Source: Gilvibacter sp. SZ-19
Lineage (GTDB): Bacteria > Bacteroidota > Bacteroidia > Flavobacteriales > Flavobacteriaceae
Direction: 5' to 3'
NCBI RefSeq assembly: GCF_002163875.1
Contig: NZ_CP019333.1
Location: 1,804,864-1,868,863, forward strand
DNA length: 64,000 nt
Shown here: positions 18,401-27,788 of the stretch, in pieces
How the letters are laid out: each line of letters starts with the position of its first letter
How positions within the stretch are numbered: position 1 is the first letter of the stretch
Translations under genes and position numbers: made by a program
Notes under the pieces: generated by a model
Seen by the model: only the letters and a program-made list of their open reading frames with translations
What the model was told of the DNA's origin: nothing
Databases searched by the model: none

Positions 18401-18884
18401 GAACTATTTGTCTTATGCAGCCTTTGCTGCCGCCACCAAGGAAGAACTCTTTCCAGAATCTCAATGGGAAGCCGCTAAAGTAAAGGAAGTGACTAATCTG
18501 GCGAGTACCTATTTTGAGAACCTCGGTAGTGGTAACTTTAACACAAGTTCCCTGCCATTTTCTGCGCAAATATCCACGGTGAATGATATCTTTGTAAAGG
18601 ACTTTAATTCAGACGGTTTTCCAGATATTTTCTCAGTTGGGAACCGCACTGATATCAGCACCCAAATAGGGCGCTTAGATGCCTCAAAAGGAAGCATTAT
18701 GCTCTTTGATCCGCAAACTGGTTTTAAAGCAATTAACGATCCGAATCTGAATGTAAGCGGAAGCTGCAGAGCAATACAACCAATAACAATAAACAACAAG
18801 CCGCATCTCATTGTGACGCGAAACAATGGTAAAGCGGTAGTTTTAGAAATAACAAATGATCTTATTCAAATACCCGATGAATAA
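15498..18884 (+). CDS. FG-GAP/VCBS repeat, ASPIC/UnbV (CRTAC1-like) lipoprotein 1
   Basis: A 1,128-residue lipoprotein (lipobox LLVAC, Cys26). It has many FG-GAP-type calcium loops of the form DxNNDGLxDLY or DxDxDGDLD in two propeller-like blocks (about 70-550 and 680-1000). Between them is an ASPIC/UnbV segment (IGARVRLYTPSGMQ ... GYQS ... HFGLG, about residues 540-610). The family is associated with extracellular binding or adhesion; no enzymatic activity is established for it. The start is set at 15498 (MKLRSSIYSS) since the upstream in-frame ATG adds residues before the signal peptide. It is first of five coupled genes and overlaps the next by 8 bases (ATGAATAA). Confidence 0.9.
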   Translation: MKLRSSIYSSFLLGFTGLILLLLVACESKPEEPKDYRFEIVAADSSGIDFENRLLSRPQRNILNYIYYYNGGGLAAGDFNNDGLIDLYFTANEGPNALYLNQGNFKFTEVTEVAGVLDDTGWTTGVTTVDINNDGLLDLYVCKVAPLAPEAGGNKLFVNQGVSDTGVPSFKEQASLYGLDFKGYSTQATFFDYDEDGDLDMYLMNHTVNPNSNYGRGNKRKQIDSLSGDRLYANESGFYRNISEEAGIYQSPIGYGLGLGLGYLNHDRLPDIYVGNDFFENDYLYLNNFNGVFTEQISSDQNPLGHTSHYTMGVDLADLNNDGLTDILSVDMLPEDLQTYKSSGVEFGYSTYSNYLRNGYAPQYMQNALHFNQGNMRFSETAFLSGISATEWSWAPLIADFDNDGLKDIFISNGILGATNDMDFINFIADESIQKRLGKGMTEEDMSFVAKIPEKKTLNYFYKNENGTQFSDRSKTWVMGEPSFSNGSIYADLDNDGDLDIVSNNVNQTATVYKNLTREKDSTNYWQLQVHAYNDTSKSDSIGNGRVIGARVRLYTPSGMQYQEFFPTRGYQSAIDASMHFGLGSDTKIDSVVVSWTGDQLGNTVLYQPDINKIYRLSLDSKFTHSRLSSASGTSFIKPIQKDLFSHKENASLEFNLDPLIAYASTNEGPGLAVGDVNADGLEDVFFCGAKGQASVLKLQQPDGSFSDYTELDFEADKLAEDVDAVFADLNGDSRLDLVVVSGGNEFTNGKTIKPRLYWNTANGFVKDQDAFAAVAVNAAGVAVVDFDRDGDLDLSIAVDGVAKQFGSSATQLLLSNDGQGGFSDVTANVAPSWTDLGKVKQILWNDFNNDGWPDALIVGHWMPLQLFINKKGQLEKQDMSAFKANSGLWETAVVADFDADGDLDIVAGNWGLNSRLTASEENPLRLYRGDFNGNGSAETLISYNYMEKEVLLPSKDELAKQIPQLNKNYLSYAAFAAATKEELFPESQWEAAKVKEVTNLASTYFENLGSGNFNTSSLPFSAQISTVNDIFVKDFNSDGFPDIFSVGNRTDISTQIGRLDASKGSIMLFDPQTGFKAINDPNLNVSGSCRAIQPITINNKPHLIVTRNNGKAVVLEITNDLIQIPDE

Positions 18885-21800
18885 ATTATTCTTTTGTGCA
18901 GGCCTATTGAGCCTTGTGCTGATCTCTTGTAAAGACACCCCTGAGAACGAGCAAACAGAGGAGCTAGCCGCTACGCTGTTCACCAAGACAGACCCGGCAG
19001 AAACAGGATTTGACTTTACCAATACGGTGGTCAATCAGAAAGACTTCAATATTTTCAAATACCGCAACTTTTACAATGGTGGTGGGGTTGCCATCGGCGA
19101 TATCAATAACGATGGTTTAGCAGACATTTACATGACTGCCAATATGGGGCCCAACAAGCTTTTCTTAAACGAAGGAAATTTTAAGTTTAGAGATATAACC
19201 GATAGCGCTGGAGTTGCCGGAAACAAGCCTTGGTCTACTGGAGTAAATATGGTAGACATCAACCAAGATGGACTATTGGATATCTATGTGAGTAATGCCG
19301 GAAATATGGAAGGCGACAATCACGACAATGATCTTTATATCAACAACGGCGATTTGACCTTTACCGAAAAGGCAGAAGCATTCAATTTGGCAAAAACAGG
19401 TTTCAGTACGCATGCTACCTTCTTTGACTATGATAAAGACGGTGACCTTGATGCCTATATTTTGAACAACAGTAACATACCAGTGACCTCACTAGGCTTT
19501 GCGCATCAACGCGATGTTAGAGCGCAAGACTGGGACGTGCCTAAGATCTTTCGCGGAGTTGGTGATATGCTGCTTAGAAATGACGGCGACACCTTTACCG
19601 AGGTTAGTGAAGAGGCTGGTATATACGGAAGCCTCATCGGCTTTGGACTTGGAGTTATGGTCACCGATATTAACAACGATCTTTGGCCAGACATCTATGT
19701 TTCCAATGATTTTTACGAGCGCGATTACCTCTACATCAATAATCAAGACGGAACTTTTACGGAAGACATCAAGAACTGGATGAACCACCTTTGTCTGTCC
19801 GCCATGGGAATCGATATGGCAGACATCAACAACGACGGAAACCAAGATATCTTTATCACAGATATGCTACCCGATGGCGATCAGCGTGTAAAGTCCGTAA
19901 TGGAGTTCGAAGGCTACAATGTTTTTAAGTTGAAGCAGAGCAAGGATTTCTATCAACAATACATTCAGAATACACTACAGCTAAACAACGGAAACGGAAG
20001 TTTCTCCGAGATCGCCTATTACAGCGGAGTGTCTGCTACAGATTGGAGCTGGTCTGGCCTGATGTTCGACATGGACAACGACGGCTTCCGCGATATTTTT
20101 GTGACCAACGGGGTAAACCACGACCTTACCGACCTTGATTTTGTAGACTTCTTTGCCAACGAGATCATTCAAAAAATGGCCTTGACAGGAAAAAAGGAAG
20201 CTATAGACAGTATTATAGATAAGATGCCTGTGGTGCCAATTCCTAACTATGCGTACCACAATCAGAGAGATCTGACCTTTGACAATAAAGCCAACGCTTG
20301 GGGCCTGGGCGAACCAGGCCTGTCTAACGGTGCCGCTTATGGTGACTTGGACAACGACGGAGACTTGGATCTGGTGGTCAACAATGTGAACATGCCGTCT
20401 TTCCTGTATAGAAACAATTCCGAACAATTAAATAACAACTACGTCAAATTGCGTTTTAAAGGAACCGATAAGAACCGTTTTGCCGTTGGGACTCGTGTTC
20501 GGATGTATTATGACGGACAAGAAGTGTTGCAAGAGTTGATTCCGTCTAGAGGATTTCAATCGTCTATGGAACATCCAATGACCATTGGCCTAGGGGATGC
20601 CACCAAGATAGACTCGTTGCGAGTGATCTGGCCCGATGATCGCACAGAGTTGCGTACCGATCTTGCTGCAAACAGCACTTACGATTTTGATATGAATGCG
20701 GCTACCTTGACCTATCAGCCACCAAAACCGGTAGAACGCAAGACCTTGGTCACTGAGATGGCAACTTCTCTAGAACCCCATAAAGAGAACAATTACGAGG
20801 ACTTTGACTACGAAGGGATGATCTACAAAAAGGTCTCTCAAGAAGGTCCTGCGCTAGCTGTTGCAGATGTAAATGGCGATGGACACGAAGATGTTTTTAT
20901 TGGCGGAGCGAAAGGACAATCCGGCATGATCTATCTGCATTCAGGAAACGGCAATATGCGTGAAAGCAAACAACCAGCGCTCATCGCCGATATGGAATTA
21001 GAAGATACTGCGGCGAGCTTTTTTGATGCCGATGGCGATGGTGACCTGGATCTGATGGTCGGCTCCGGAGGGAATCAAGTGAACGAGAAAACCTCGGTCA
21101 CTGCTCGTCTGTATGTGAATAACGGCAACGGCATATTTCAAAAGTCTAGCTTAGCCTTACCTCCTGGAACCACCAATATCTCTTCTATTGCACCTTACGA
21201 CTACGATGGCGATGGCGATATGGATGTATTTTTAGGAGCTCGTTCTGTAATTGGTATCTACGGAATTGATCCTTCGTCTGTCTTTTTAGAGAATATGGGT
21301 GGCGGACAGTTTCAGATGGCTTCGGCCAAGGTGCTTAAAAATCTTTCCCGTCTGAGTGGAATGGTTACCGATGCCCAATGGATCGATCTTTTAGGCGATG
21401 AAACCAAGGAATTACTCACCATTTCAGACTGGGGTGCACCTATGGTATACGAGCTCAAAGATGGGGCTCTAAACATGGTTACTACAGATCTTGAAAACTT
21501 AACAGGTTGGTGGAATGCAGTAGAAGCTGCAGATCTAGATGGCGATGGAGACCTCGACCTGGTACTGGGTAACCAAGGAGAGAACTTGCACTACAAGCCT
21601 AGTGCCGAGCAACCCATGAAGATCTGGATCAGCGATTTTGACAATAATGGAACCATAGAACAACTAGTGACACAAAGACTAGATGGGCGTGATATGCCGA
21701 TCCATCAGAAGAAGGAGATCGTTAACCAAATGGTATTCCTAAAGAAAGAGAATTTACGAGCATCTGAATATGCCAAAAAGAGCATTCAGGAGCTCTTCAC

Positions 21801-22215
21801 TCCAGCAGTATTGGGCAGGGCTTTGGTAAAAGAGGTGGTGACCTCACAGAATACGGTTGCTATTAACGAGGGTAACGGAAGCTTTAAGTTTGTTGCTTTG
21901 CCTGCACGTGCTCAGCTTTCTTGTGTTTGTGGGATTCAATGCACCGATCTCAACAACGATGGTGCTCTAGACCTGCTCTTAGGAGGGAACAACTACGAGT
22001 TCAAGCCGCAGTATTCTCGTTTGGATGCCAATTACGGATCCGTATTGCTAAACGACGGTTCTGGGAATTTTGCTTGGCAAGATTATGCAGACTCTGGCTT
22101 CTTTGTAAAAGATGAGATCAAACATATGCAGATCTTTAAAGATGCCAACGGCAATCGCTTTATGATCACTGCTATCAATGATTCCGAACCTAAAATCCAT
22201 CGTTTGAATGACTAA
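18877..22215 (+). CDS. FG-GAP/VCBS repeat, ASPIC/UnbV lipoprotein 2
   Basis: Paralogue of the preceding gene: 1,112 residues, lipobox LISC (Cys18), Ca-binding loops such as DINNDGLADIYM and DYDGDGDMDVF, and a central ASPIC/UnbV segment (AVGTRVRMYYDGQ ... RGFQSS ... TIGLG). Sequence likeness to its neighbours is high in the first 450 residues (FYNGGGVAIGDIN, MGPNKLFLN, ATDWSW). Start 18877 (MNKLFFCAGL) is chosen because it gives a proper lipoprotein signal; it overlaps the previous stop by 8 bases. Surface or periplasmic location, partner and ligand are unknown. Confidence 0.9.
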   Translation: MNKLFFCAGLLSLVLISCKDTPENEQTEELAATLFTKTDPAETGFDFTNTVVNQKDFNIFKYRNFYNGGGVAIGDINNDGLADIYMTANMGPNKLFLNEGNFKFRDITDSAGVAGNKPWSTGVNMVDINQDGLLDIYVSNAGNMEGDNHDNDLYINNGDLTFTEKAEAFNLAKTGFSTHATFFDYDKDGDLDAYILNNSNIPVTSLGFAHQRDVRAQDWDVPKIFRGVGDMLLRNDGDTFTEVSEEAGIYGSLIGFGLGVMVTDINNDLWPDIYVSNDFYERDYLYINNQDGTFTEDIKNWMNHLCLSAMGIDMADINNDGNQDIFITDMLPDGDQRVKSVMEFEGYNVFKLKQSKDFYQQYIQNTLQLNNGNGSFSEIAYYSGVSATDWSWSGLMFDMDNDGFRDIFVTNGVNHDLTDLDFVDFFANEIIQKMALTGKKEAIDSIIDKMPVVPIPNYAYHNQRDLTFDNKANAWGLGEPGLSNGAAYGDLDNDGDLDLVVNNVNMPSFLYRNNSEQLNNNYVKLRFKGTDKNRFAVGTRVRMYYDGQEVLQELIPSRGFQSSMEHPMTIGLGDATKIDSLRVIWPDDRTELRTDLAANSTYDFDMNAATLTYQPPKPVERKTLVTEMATSLEPHKENNYEDFDYEGMIYKKVSQEGPALAVADVNGDGHEDVFIGGAKGQSGMIYLHSGNGNMRESKQPALIADMELEDTAASFFDADGDGDLDLMVGSGGNQVNEKTSVTARLYVNNGNGIFQKSSLALPPGTTNISSIAPYDYDGDGDMDVFLGARSVIGIYGIDPSSVFLENMGGGQFQMASAKVLKNLSRLSGMVTDAQWIDLLGDETKELLTISDWGAPMVYELKDGALNMVTTDLENLTGWWNAVEAADLDGDGDLDLVLGNQGENLHYKPSAEQPMKIWISDFDNNGTIEQLVTQRLDGRDMPIHQKKEIVNQMVFLKKENLRASEYAKKSIQELFTPAVLGRALVKEVVTSQNTVAINEGNGSFKFVALPARAQLSCVCGIQCTDLNNDGALDLLLGGNNYEFKPQYSRLDANYGSVLLNDGSGNFAWQDYADSGFFVKDEIKHMQIFKDANGNRFMITAINDSEPKIHRLND

Positions 22216-25200
22216 ATGGGCTTTGCTTGCCGGACTCTTCGTGTTTTGGTCCTGCGCAGAGCAAGACCAAAAACAGCAGACGGCCTTTAGTTTGCTCTCT
22301 GCCGAGCAAACGGGTATTTCCTTTGAAAATACTTTGGTAGAGCGCGACAGTTTGAACATATTGGACTATCTCTACTTTTATAATGGTGGTGGATTGGCTG
22401 TAGGCGATGTCAATGCAGATGGTCTCCCAGATGTCTATGCCACGGCCAATATGGGGCCTAACAAGCTCTATTACAACAAAGGAGGTTTTCATTTCGAAGA
22501 GGCTCCTGCTTCTGCAGGAGTAGCAGGAAATAGCAGTTGGAACACTGGTGCTGTAATGGCCGATGTCAACGCCGATGGCTTATTGGATATCTATGTGTGT
22601 GCAGTAGTTGGGATCAACGGCTTTACCGGCGGGCATGAACTCTTTATCAATCAAGGAGACGGGACCTTTAAAGAAGAAGCAGCCGCCTATGGATTGGATG
22701 CCCAGACCTATGGAACCTCTGCAGCCTTTCTAGACTATGACTTAGATGGAGATTTAGATGTCTATTTGCTGAACCATGCTGTGCATACCCAAGGTTCCTT
22801 TGGCCGATCCTCACTTAGAGAAAAGCGCAACGAAAAGACTGGCGATCGCCTGATGCGTAATGATAATGGAGTGTTTACCGATGTAAGCGAAGAAGCTGGA
22901 ATCTTTGGAGGTATTAGTAGTTACGGCCTTGGAGTGGCAGTGGCAGATTTTAATCTAGACGGATATCCCGATCTGTATATCGGCAACGATTTCCACGAAG
23001 ACGATTACTATTATCTCAACAATGGCGACGGCACCTTTAGCGAACAGCTACGCGATGCCTTTGGGCATGTTTCTCGTTTTTCTATGGGTAATGATGCTGC
23101 GGATATCAATAATGACGGGAGACCAGACCTGATCACTTTAGATATGCTGCCCGAAGACGAAACGGTTGTCAAAGCTTCAGAGGGTGACGAGAATTTCCAA
23201 ACCCAGCGCATGCGACTCTTGCAATACGGCTATCACTATCAGTTTAGTCGGAATATGTTGTTTTTGAATCAGCCAGATGGCAGTTTTATAGAAACAGCCT
23301 TAATGAGTGGAGTAGCTGCTACGGATTGGAGTTGGGCTGCATTGTTTCACGATTTTGACCAAGACGGTTATCAGGACCTCTGGATCTCAAACGGGATCCC
23401 AAAGCGTCCGAACGACCTTGATTTTATTCGATTTTTATCTGCCCAGGCCATAGATGAAAGCCGCGAGAGTAAAAAGCTTGTCGATCAAAAGGCTTTAGAT
23501 ATGATGCCTTCTGGAGCGGTTTCCAACAAGGTTTTTCGCGGTAGTGCTAGCATGCAATTTACCGATCAGACCCAAGCTTGGATCGGGCAGGATGCTCAAA
23601 TTGCTGGAGCTACCGCATTGGCCGATCTCGATGGAGATGGCGATATGGATGTGATAAGCAACGCCTTGAATGCACCGCTTTTGGTATATCGTAACGATCT
23701 GGACGCCAATGGAAATTATCTCCAATTGGAGCTAAAAGGTAGCGCCGCGAATCCATTCGCAATAGGTGCAAAGACCTATGTATATCAGCAAGGGAAAACC
23801 TATTACAAGGAACTGTATACGGCTCGGGGCTTTCAGTCCAGTAGTGAACCCCTTATTGAATTTGGGCTGCAAGACAGCAGTGCCATAGACTCTCTAGTTA
23901 TTGTTTGGCCAGAAGGAGAGGCTCAAGTACTTAAAGCAGTAAAGCCAAATCAGCGGCTGCGGATCAATAAAAATGATGAAACGCAGCAGTGGACTTTTAG
24001 CAAATCCAACCATACAACACTGTTTAGAGAGGCTAGTTCAGAACTTGGATTAGACTACACACATAAAGAAGATAATTACCTAGATTTTAACCGTCAAAAA
24101 CTCTTGCCTTACCGTTTGTCTGACAGAGGACCAGCTGTAGCCGTGGGCGATTGGAACAATGACGGGCAGCAAGAGCTGTTCATTGGAAGTTCCAAATTCG
24201 AAGAGCCGGCTTTATTTGAGTTAGGGGAAAGAGGTATGACAAAATTGGAAACACCTCTTTTAGCCCAAGACAAGGTTTATGAGGAAGTCGCCGCTGCTTT
24301 TGCAGATTTGGACGGTGACGGCACAGAAGAGCTGATTTTAGGTGCGGCTGGAGCCGATTTTAGTGGTCAGGCGCCTGCTTTGTTAGAAAGAGTGCTAACG
24401 GCAGATTCGGAGCAGTCAAGCGTTTTAGAGCAGACCTATTCTAACGCGAGCGTCGTTGCTCCTTTTGATTTTGATAACGATGGCGATCTGGACGTATTTG
24501 TGGGCGATTATGCCGTAACCAACGATTTTGGGAAGCAGCCTGAATCTTATTTGTTGGTCAATGAAGGCGGAGCATTAAAGCGCAGTGTACCGGCAGCATT
24601 TTCTTCTCTGGGGATGGTAACCGATGCCATCTGGCACGATTTTGACCAAGATGGACAAAAAGACCTTATTGTTGTTGGTGAGTGGATGGCTCCTGTCTTT
24701 TTAAAAGTGCAAGCTGGCTCCTTTACTCAAGTCGATCCGGTCAAATTCAACTTAAACGGATTATGGCAATTTATTCTGCCATTTGATATCGACGCCGATG
24801 GCGACTTGGACCTAGTATTGGGCAATTGGGGCTTGAATGCAAAATTCAAAGCTAGTGAGAGCGAACCGCTTTTGATGTATTATGCAGATTTTGACAATAA
24901 CGGGGCCACAGAAACAGTTTTGGCCCAATCTAGAGCGGGGACTTATTATCCACTATTGCCCTTAGACGAACTCGCAGGCCAAATGGTCAGCCTTAAAAAG
25001 AAGTTTCCAAATTTTGCTGACTTTGCAGGTAAATCCATAGAAGCAGTAATGGGTCGAGATGCTCTTGAAAGTGCTAAACGCTTTGAAGTACATCAATTAG
25101 CTTCTGGTTATTTGCGCAATGATTCTGGGAGTTATAAATTTATTCCCTTCGGGATGCAATTGCAGTTGGCGCCGCTTAAAGATGCCGTTGCTTTCGATTT

Positions 25201-25468
25201 TCTAAATCGAGGCGATGACCAATTGCTTTTAGGTGGGAACTACGACGGAGTGATCCCCTTTCATGGGCGCTATGACTCCCAGCCGGGAACCCTAATACTT
25301 CCTGGAGCGGATCCGCAGATAATTTGGCCGCAAGAATTGCAGTTTTTACGAAAATCCTTGCGACATTTGGAACTCATAAAATTAGGGAACAAGCCGTACC
25401 TGTTGGCTGTGTTCAATAACGACAAAACACAGATCTATGAAATACGCAGCTATGATAAAACCAATTAA
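22208..25468 (+). CDS. FG-GAP/VCBS repeat, ASPIC/UnbV lipoprotein 3
   Basis: Third paralogue, 1,086 residues, with a short lipoprotein signal (MTKWALLAGLFVFWSC, Cys16). FG-GAP loops are present (DVNADGLPDVY, DFDNDGDLDVF, DFDNNGATETV), with a central ASPIC/UnbV segment (AIGAKTYVYQQGKTY ... RGFQSS ... EFGLQ). It shares the landmarks YFYNGGGLAVGDVN, MGPNKLYYN and ATDWSW with copies 1 and 2. It overlaps copy 2 by 8 bases (ATGACTAA) and the next gene by 17-32 bases, so all are probably translated from one message. Confidence 0.9.
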   Translation: MTKWALLAGLFVFWSCAEQDQKQQTAFSLLSAEQTGISFENTLVERDSLNILDYLYFYNGGGLAVGDVNADGLPDVYATANMGPNKLYYNKGGFHFEEAPASAGVAGNSSWNTGAVMADVNADGLLDIYVCAVVGINGFTGGHELFINQGDGTFKEEAAAYGLDAQTYGTSAAFLDYDLDGDLDVYLLNHAVHTQGSFGRSSLREKRNEKTGDRLMRNDNGVFTDVSEEAGIFGGISSYGLGVAVADFNLDGYPDLYIGNDFHEDDYYYLNNGDGTFSEQLRDAFGHVSRFSMGNDAADINNDGRPDLITLDMLPEDETVVKASEGDENFQTQRMRLLQYGYHYQFSRNMLFLNQPDGSFIETALMSGVAATDWSWAALFHDFDQDGYQDLWISNGIPKRPNDLDFIRFLSAQAIDESRESKKLVDQKALDMMPSGAVSNKVFRGSASMQFTDQTQAWIGQDAQIAGATALADLDGDGDMDVISNALNAPLLVYRNDLDANGNYLQLELKGSAANPFAIGAKTYVYQQGKTYYKELYTARGFQSSSEPLIEFGLQDSSAIDSLVIVWPEGEAQVLKAVKPNQRLRINKNDETQQWTFSKSNHTTLFREASSELGLDYTHKEDNYLDFNRQKLLPYRLSDRGPAVAVGDWNNDGQQELFIGSSKFEEPALFELGERGMTKLETPLLAQDKVYEEVAAAFADLDGDGTEELILGAAGADFSGQAPALLERVLTADSEQSSVLEQTYSNASVVAPFDFDNDGDLDVFVGDYAVTNDFGKQPESYLLVNEGGALKRSVPAAFSSLGMVTDAIWHDFDQDGQKDLIVVGEWMAPVFLKVQAGSFTQVDPVKFNLNGLWQFILPFDIDADGDLDLVLGNWGLNAKFKASESEPLLMYYADFDNNGATETVLAQSRAGTYYPLLPLDELAGQMVSLKKKFPNFADFAGKSIEAVMGRDALESAKRFEVHQLASGYLRNDSGSYKFIPFGMQLQLAPLKDAVAFDFLNRGDDQLLLGGNYDGVIPFHGRYDSQPGTLILPGADPQIIWPQELQFLRKSLRHLELIKLGNKPYLLAVFNNDKTQIYEIRSYDKTN

Positions 25469-26786
25469 ACGCGCAGCTGCTAGCAGTTTGTTACTGCTGA
25501 GCTTATTTGCCTGTAAAGAGGCAGAACCTTTAGCTGTTTCCGCTAATGATTTTCAGGCTTCGGTAGAGAAGGTGACCCAAGTTATGGTACACGATATTTT
25601 CTCTCCACCGGTTGCCAGTAGAATCTATGCTTATCCTAATATTGCCGCTTATGAGATCATGGCGCAGCGTGATTCTCAATACAATTCTCTTGCTGGGCAA
25701 TTGCCTGGGCTAACGCCTATTCCTGCACTGAGGGATGAGCAGGTCAATGCTGGTGTAGCCGCATTGGTTGCTCATATGGAAGTGAGTAAGTCACTTATCT
25801 TTTCAGAAGATATGATGCAGTCATATGCAGATAGTATATACGCCCGTTGGAAAGAGATCAATCCGCAGCAATTCGAAGCCTCTAAAAACTATGGCTTGGC
25901 CGTGGCCAATCATATCAAAGCATGGTTAGACGGAGACAACTATAAGCAAACCCGTACCATGCCAAAGTTTACGGTAGATATTGATGATCCGGCGCGTTGG
26001 CAACCTACTCCTCCTGCTTATATGGAGGGAATAGAGCCGCATTGGAACAAGATCCGACCTATGGTGTTGGACTCTGCTGCACAGTTCAAGCCTATCAGTC
26101 ACCCAGCGTTTTCGTTAGAACCAGACAGTGATTTTTACAAAGAGCTGAAAGAGGTTTACGACATAAGCGAAAAGATCACTGCAGCTGGAGATAAATCCGA
26201 AGAGGTAGAGATCGCACAATTTTGGGATTGTAACCCTTATGTTTCGGTTACTCGTGGACACTTGATGTTTGCCACCAAAAAGATCACTCCTGGCGCTCAC
26301 TGGATGGGTATCACTAAGATTGCCTGTAAGCAAGCCGAGGCCGATCTGAACAAGACCATTTACGCCTACACTAAAACGGCTATCGCTTTGTTTGATGGAT
26401 TTATCAATTGTTGGGCCGAGAAGTACAGATCTAATCTAGTGCGTCCGGAAACACTCATAAACAAACATATCGACGAGAACTGGGAGCCGATTTTACAGAC
26501 GCCTCCCTTTCCTGAGTATACCAGCGGTCACTCCGTGATCTCTAATGCTGCTGCAACAGTGCTTACTGATATCTTTGGAGACGACTTTGCCTTTTTGGAC
26601 GACACAGAGTTGCCGTATGGCCTCCCGGTGCGTTCTTTCGAATCTTTTGATGCTGCAGCCAGAGAAGCCGCTATTAGCCGTATGTATGGTGGAATTCACT
26701 ACCGTGCCGCTGTTGAGAATGGGATAGATCAGGGCCAGCAGGTAGGTAATCTTGTAATTGAAAAACTAAACATGATCAATGAATAA
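25452..26786 (+). CDS. Vanadium-haloperoxidase-like PAP2 lipoprotein
   Basis: A 444-residue lipoprotein (lipobox LFAC, Cys21) with the three PAP2/vanadium-haloperoxidase motifs: K324-x6-R331-P, then SGH360, then S409-R410-x5-H416. These residues bind phosphate in acid phosphatases and vanadate in haloperoxidases. The long helical N-terminal part and motif spacing resemble the vanadium-dependent haloperoxidase-like group rather than short PAP2 phosphatases. Start 25452 is preferred; an ATG at 25437 is also in frame. Coupling to three ASPIC lipoproteins suggests the enzyme works with them outside the inner membrane. Whether it is a phosphatase or an oxidase cannot be decided from sequence. Confidence 0.82.
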   Translation: MIKPIKRAAASSLLLLSLFACKEAEPLAVSANDFQASVEKVTQVMVHDIFSPPVASRIYAYPNIAAYEIMAQRDSQYNSLAGQLPGLTPIPALRDEQVNAGVAALVAHMEVSKSLIFSEDMMQSYADSIYARWKEINPQQFEASKNYGLAVANHIKAWLDGDNYKQTRTMPKFTVDIDDPARWQPTPPAYMEGIEPHWNKIRPMVLDSAAQFKPISHPAFSLEPDSDFYKELKEVYDISEKITAAGDKSEEVEIAQFWDCNPYVSVTRGHLMFATKKITPGAHWMGITKIACKQAEADLNKTIYAYTKTAIALFDGFINCWAEKYRSNLVRPETLINKHIDENWEPILQTPPFPEYTSGHSVISNAAATVLTDIFGDDFAFLDDTELPYGLPVRSFESFDAAAREAAISRMYGGIHYRAAVENGIDQGQQVGNLVIEKLNMINE

Positions 26787-27693
26787 AAGTGGACTTTGGA
26801 CGGTATTGGCGCTTGCTTTAGTGCTGCTTTTGTCCTGGCACTTTTTGATCAAGCCCTACAATTACCGCATCAGTTTTGAAACCAAGGACCCGGCAGGATT
26901 GGTATATAGCAATCTTGGGGCTTGGATGGCCGTTAAAGGCGATGCAGACAGCTCGGCTGTAGAACTAATATCAAGGGTACCGTATTCGAGCTATCTACAA
27001 CGAGTACAACTCAAAGATTCCCTGTTTGAGTATCGATGGGAAATAGAACCGACATCAGATAGTACTACCAAGGTAACCGCCTACATTACCGATCTGAACA
27101 ATAAGTGGATCCAGAATTTCTATGCGCCTGTATACAAAACTGATTTTGTAAAACGCAGTATCCGCACAGTAGAAGATCTGGCCAAGGAGTGGGTTGATTA
27201 TCGGGAGCGCTATCGGGTAGGTCCGGTAATGCAAGCTGAGGTAAGTGGCCGCTATTGTGCTTATGTCTCAGTGCGAACCACGGCAAAACAAAAAGCCCGA
27301 ACCATGTTGGGCAATATTGCCGATGTCATGGGATACATCAACTCCAACAATTTGGAATTGCAAGGCGATCCTTTCTTGCAAGTCACGCAGTGGGACCAAA
27401 AGACAGACAGCATAGCTTTCGACTTTTGTTTCCCCATAAAGGCCTCAGACAGTTTGCCGCCATCCGAAGTAGTTAAGTTCAAAGAGGTTCAGGCTTTTAG
27501 CGGAATAAAGACTATTTTTAATGGGAATTACAGCATCTCTGACAAATCTTGGTATTGGTTGTTAAGACATGCTGAGAATAACAATATCGAGGTGGATCCC
27601 TTGCCTTTTGAGGTGTACAAGAACGACCCACATATGGGAGGAGACGCACTCCAATGGGAAGCAGAAGTTTATCTGCCTATCAAAAATCAATAA
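26779..27693 (+). CDS. Membrane-anchored SRPBCC/GyrI-like domain protein
   Basis: A 304-residue protein with one N-terminal membrane segment (about 7-24), a possible START/SRPBCC-like middle, and a C-terminal part resembling the GyrI/AraC effector-binding fold (pattern W..LL.HAENN....DPLPFEVYKNDP near the end). Proteins with GyrI-like domains bind small molecules; here the anchor puts the domain outside the cytoplasm. It overlaps the haloperoxidase-like gene by 8 bases (ATGAATAA) and is the last gene of the five-gene operon. Ligand unknown. Confidence 0.6.
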   Translation: MNKSGLWTVLALALVLLLSWHFLIKPYNYRISFETKDPAGLVYSNLGAWMAVKGDADSSAVELISRVPYSSYLQRVQLKDSLFEYRWEIEPTSDSTTKVTAYITDLNNKWIQNFYAPVYKTDFVKRSIRTVEDLAKEWVDYRERYRVGPVMQAEVSGRYCAYVSVRTTAKQKARTMLGNIADVMGYINSNNLELQGDPFLQVTQWDQKTDSIAFDFCFPIKASDSLPPSEVVKFKEVQAFSGIKTIFNGNYSISDKSWYWLLRHAENNNIEVDPLPFEVYKNDPHMGGDALQWEAEVYLPIKNQ

Positions 27694-27788
27694 TAAATGA
27701 AATGAGCACAAACAAATTTAATTACTTGTATATCCGCCTGAGGAATTAAATTTTTTGTGCGAAAGCGAAGCGGTTGATCTATGCAGAT

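Noticed and set aside
19981-20427. 148-codon minus-strand frame inside ASPIC gene 2
   Set aside because: Antisense shadow of the Asp/Asn-rich FG-GAP repeats.
19080-22100. Many regularly spaced GAT/AAC-rich repeats in the ASPIC genes as a possible CRISPR or DNA repeat
   Set aside because: They are codon-level repeats of calcium-binding protein loops; unit spacing and sequence vary and there are no spacers.
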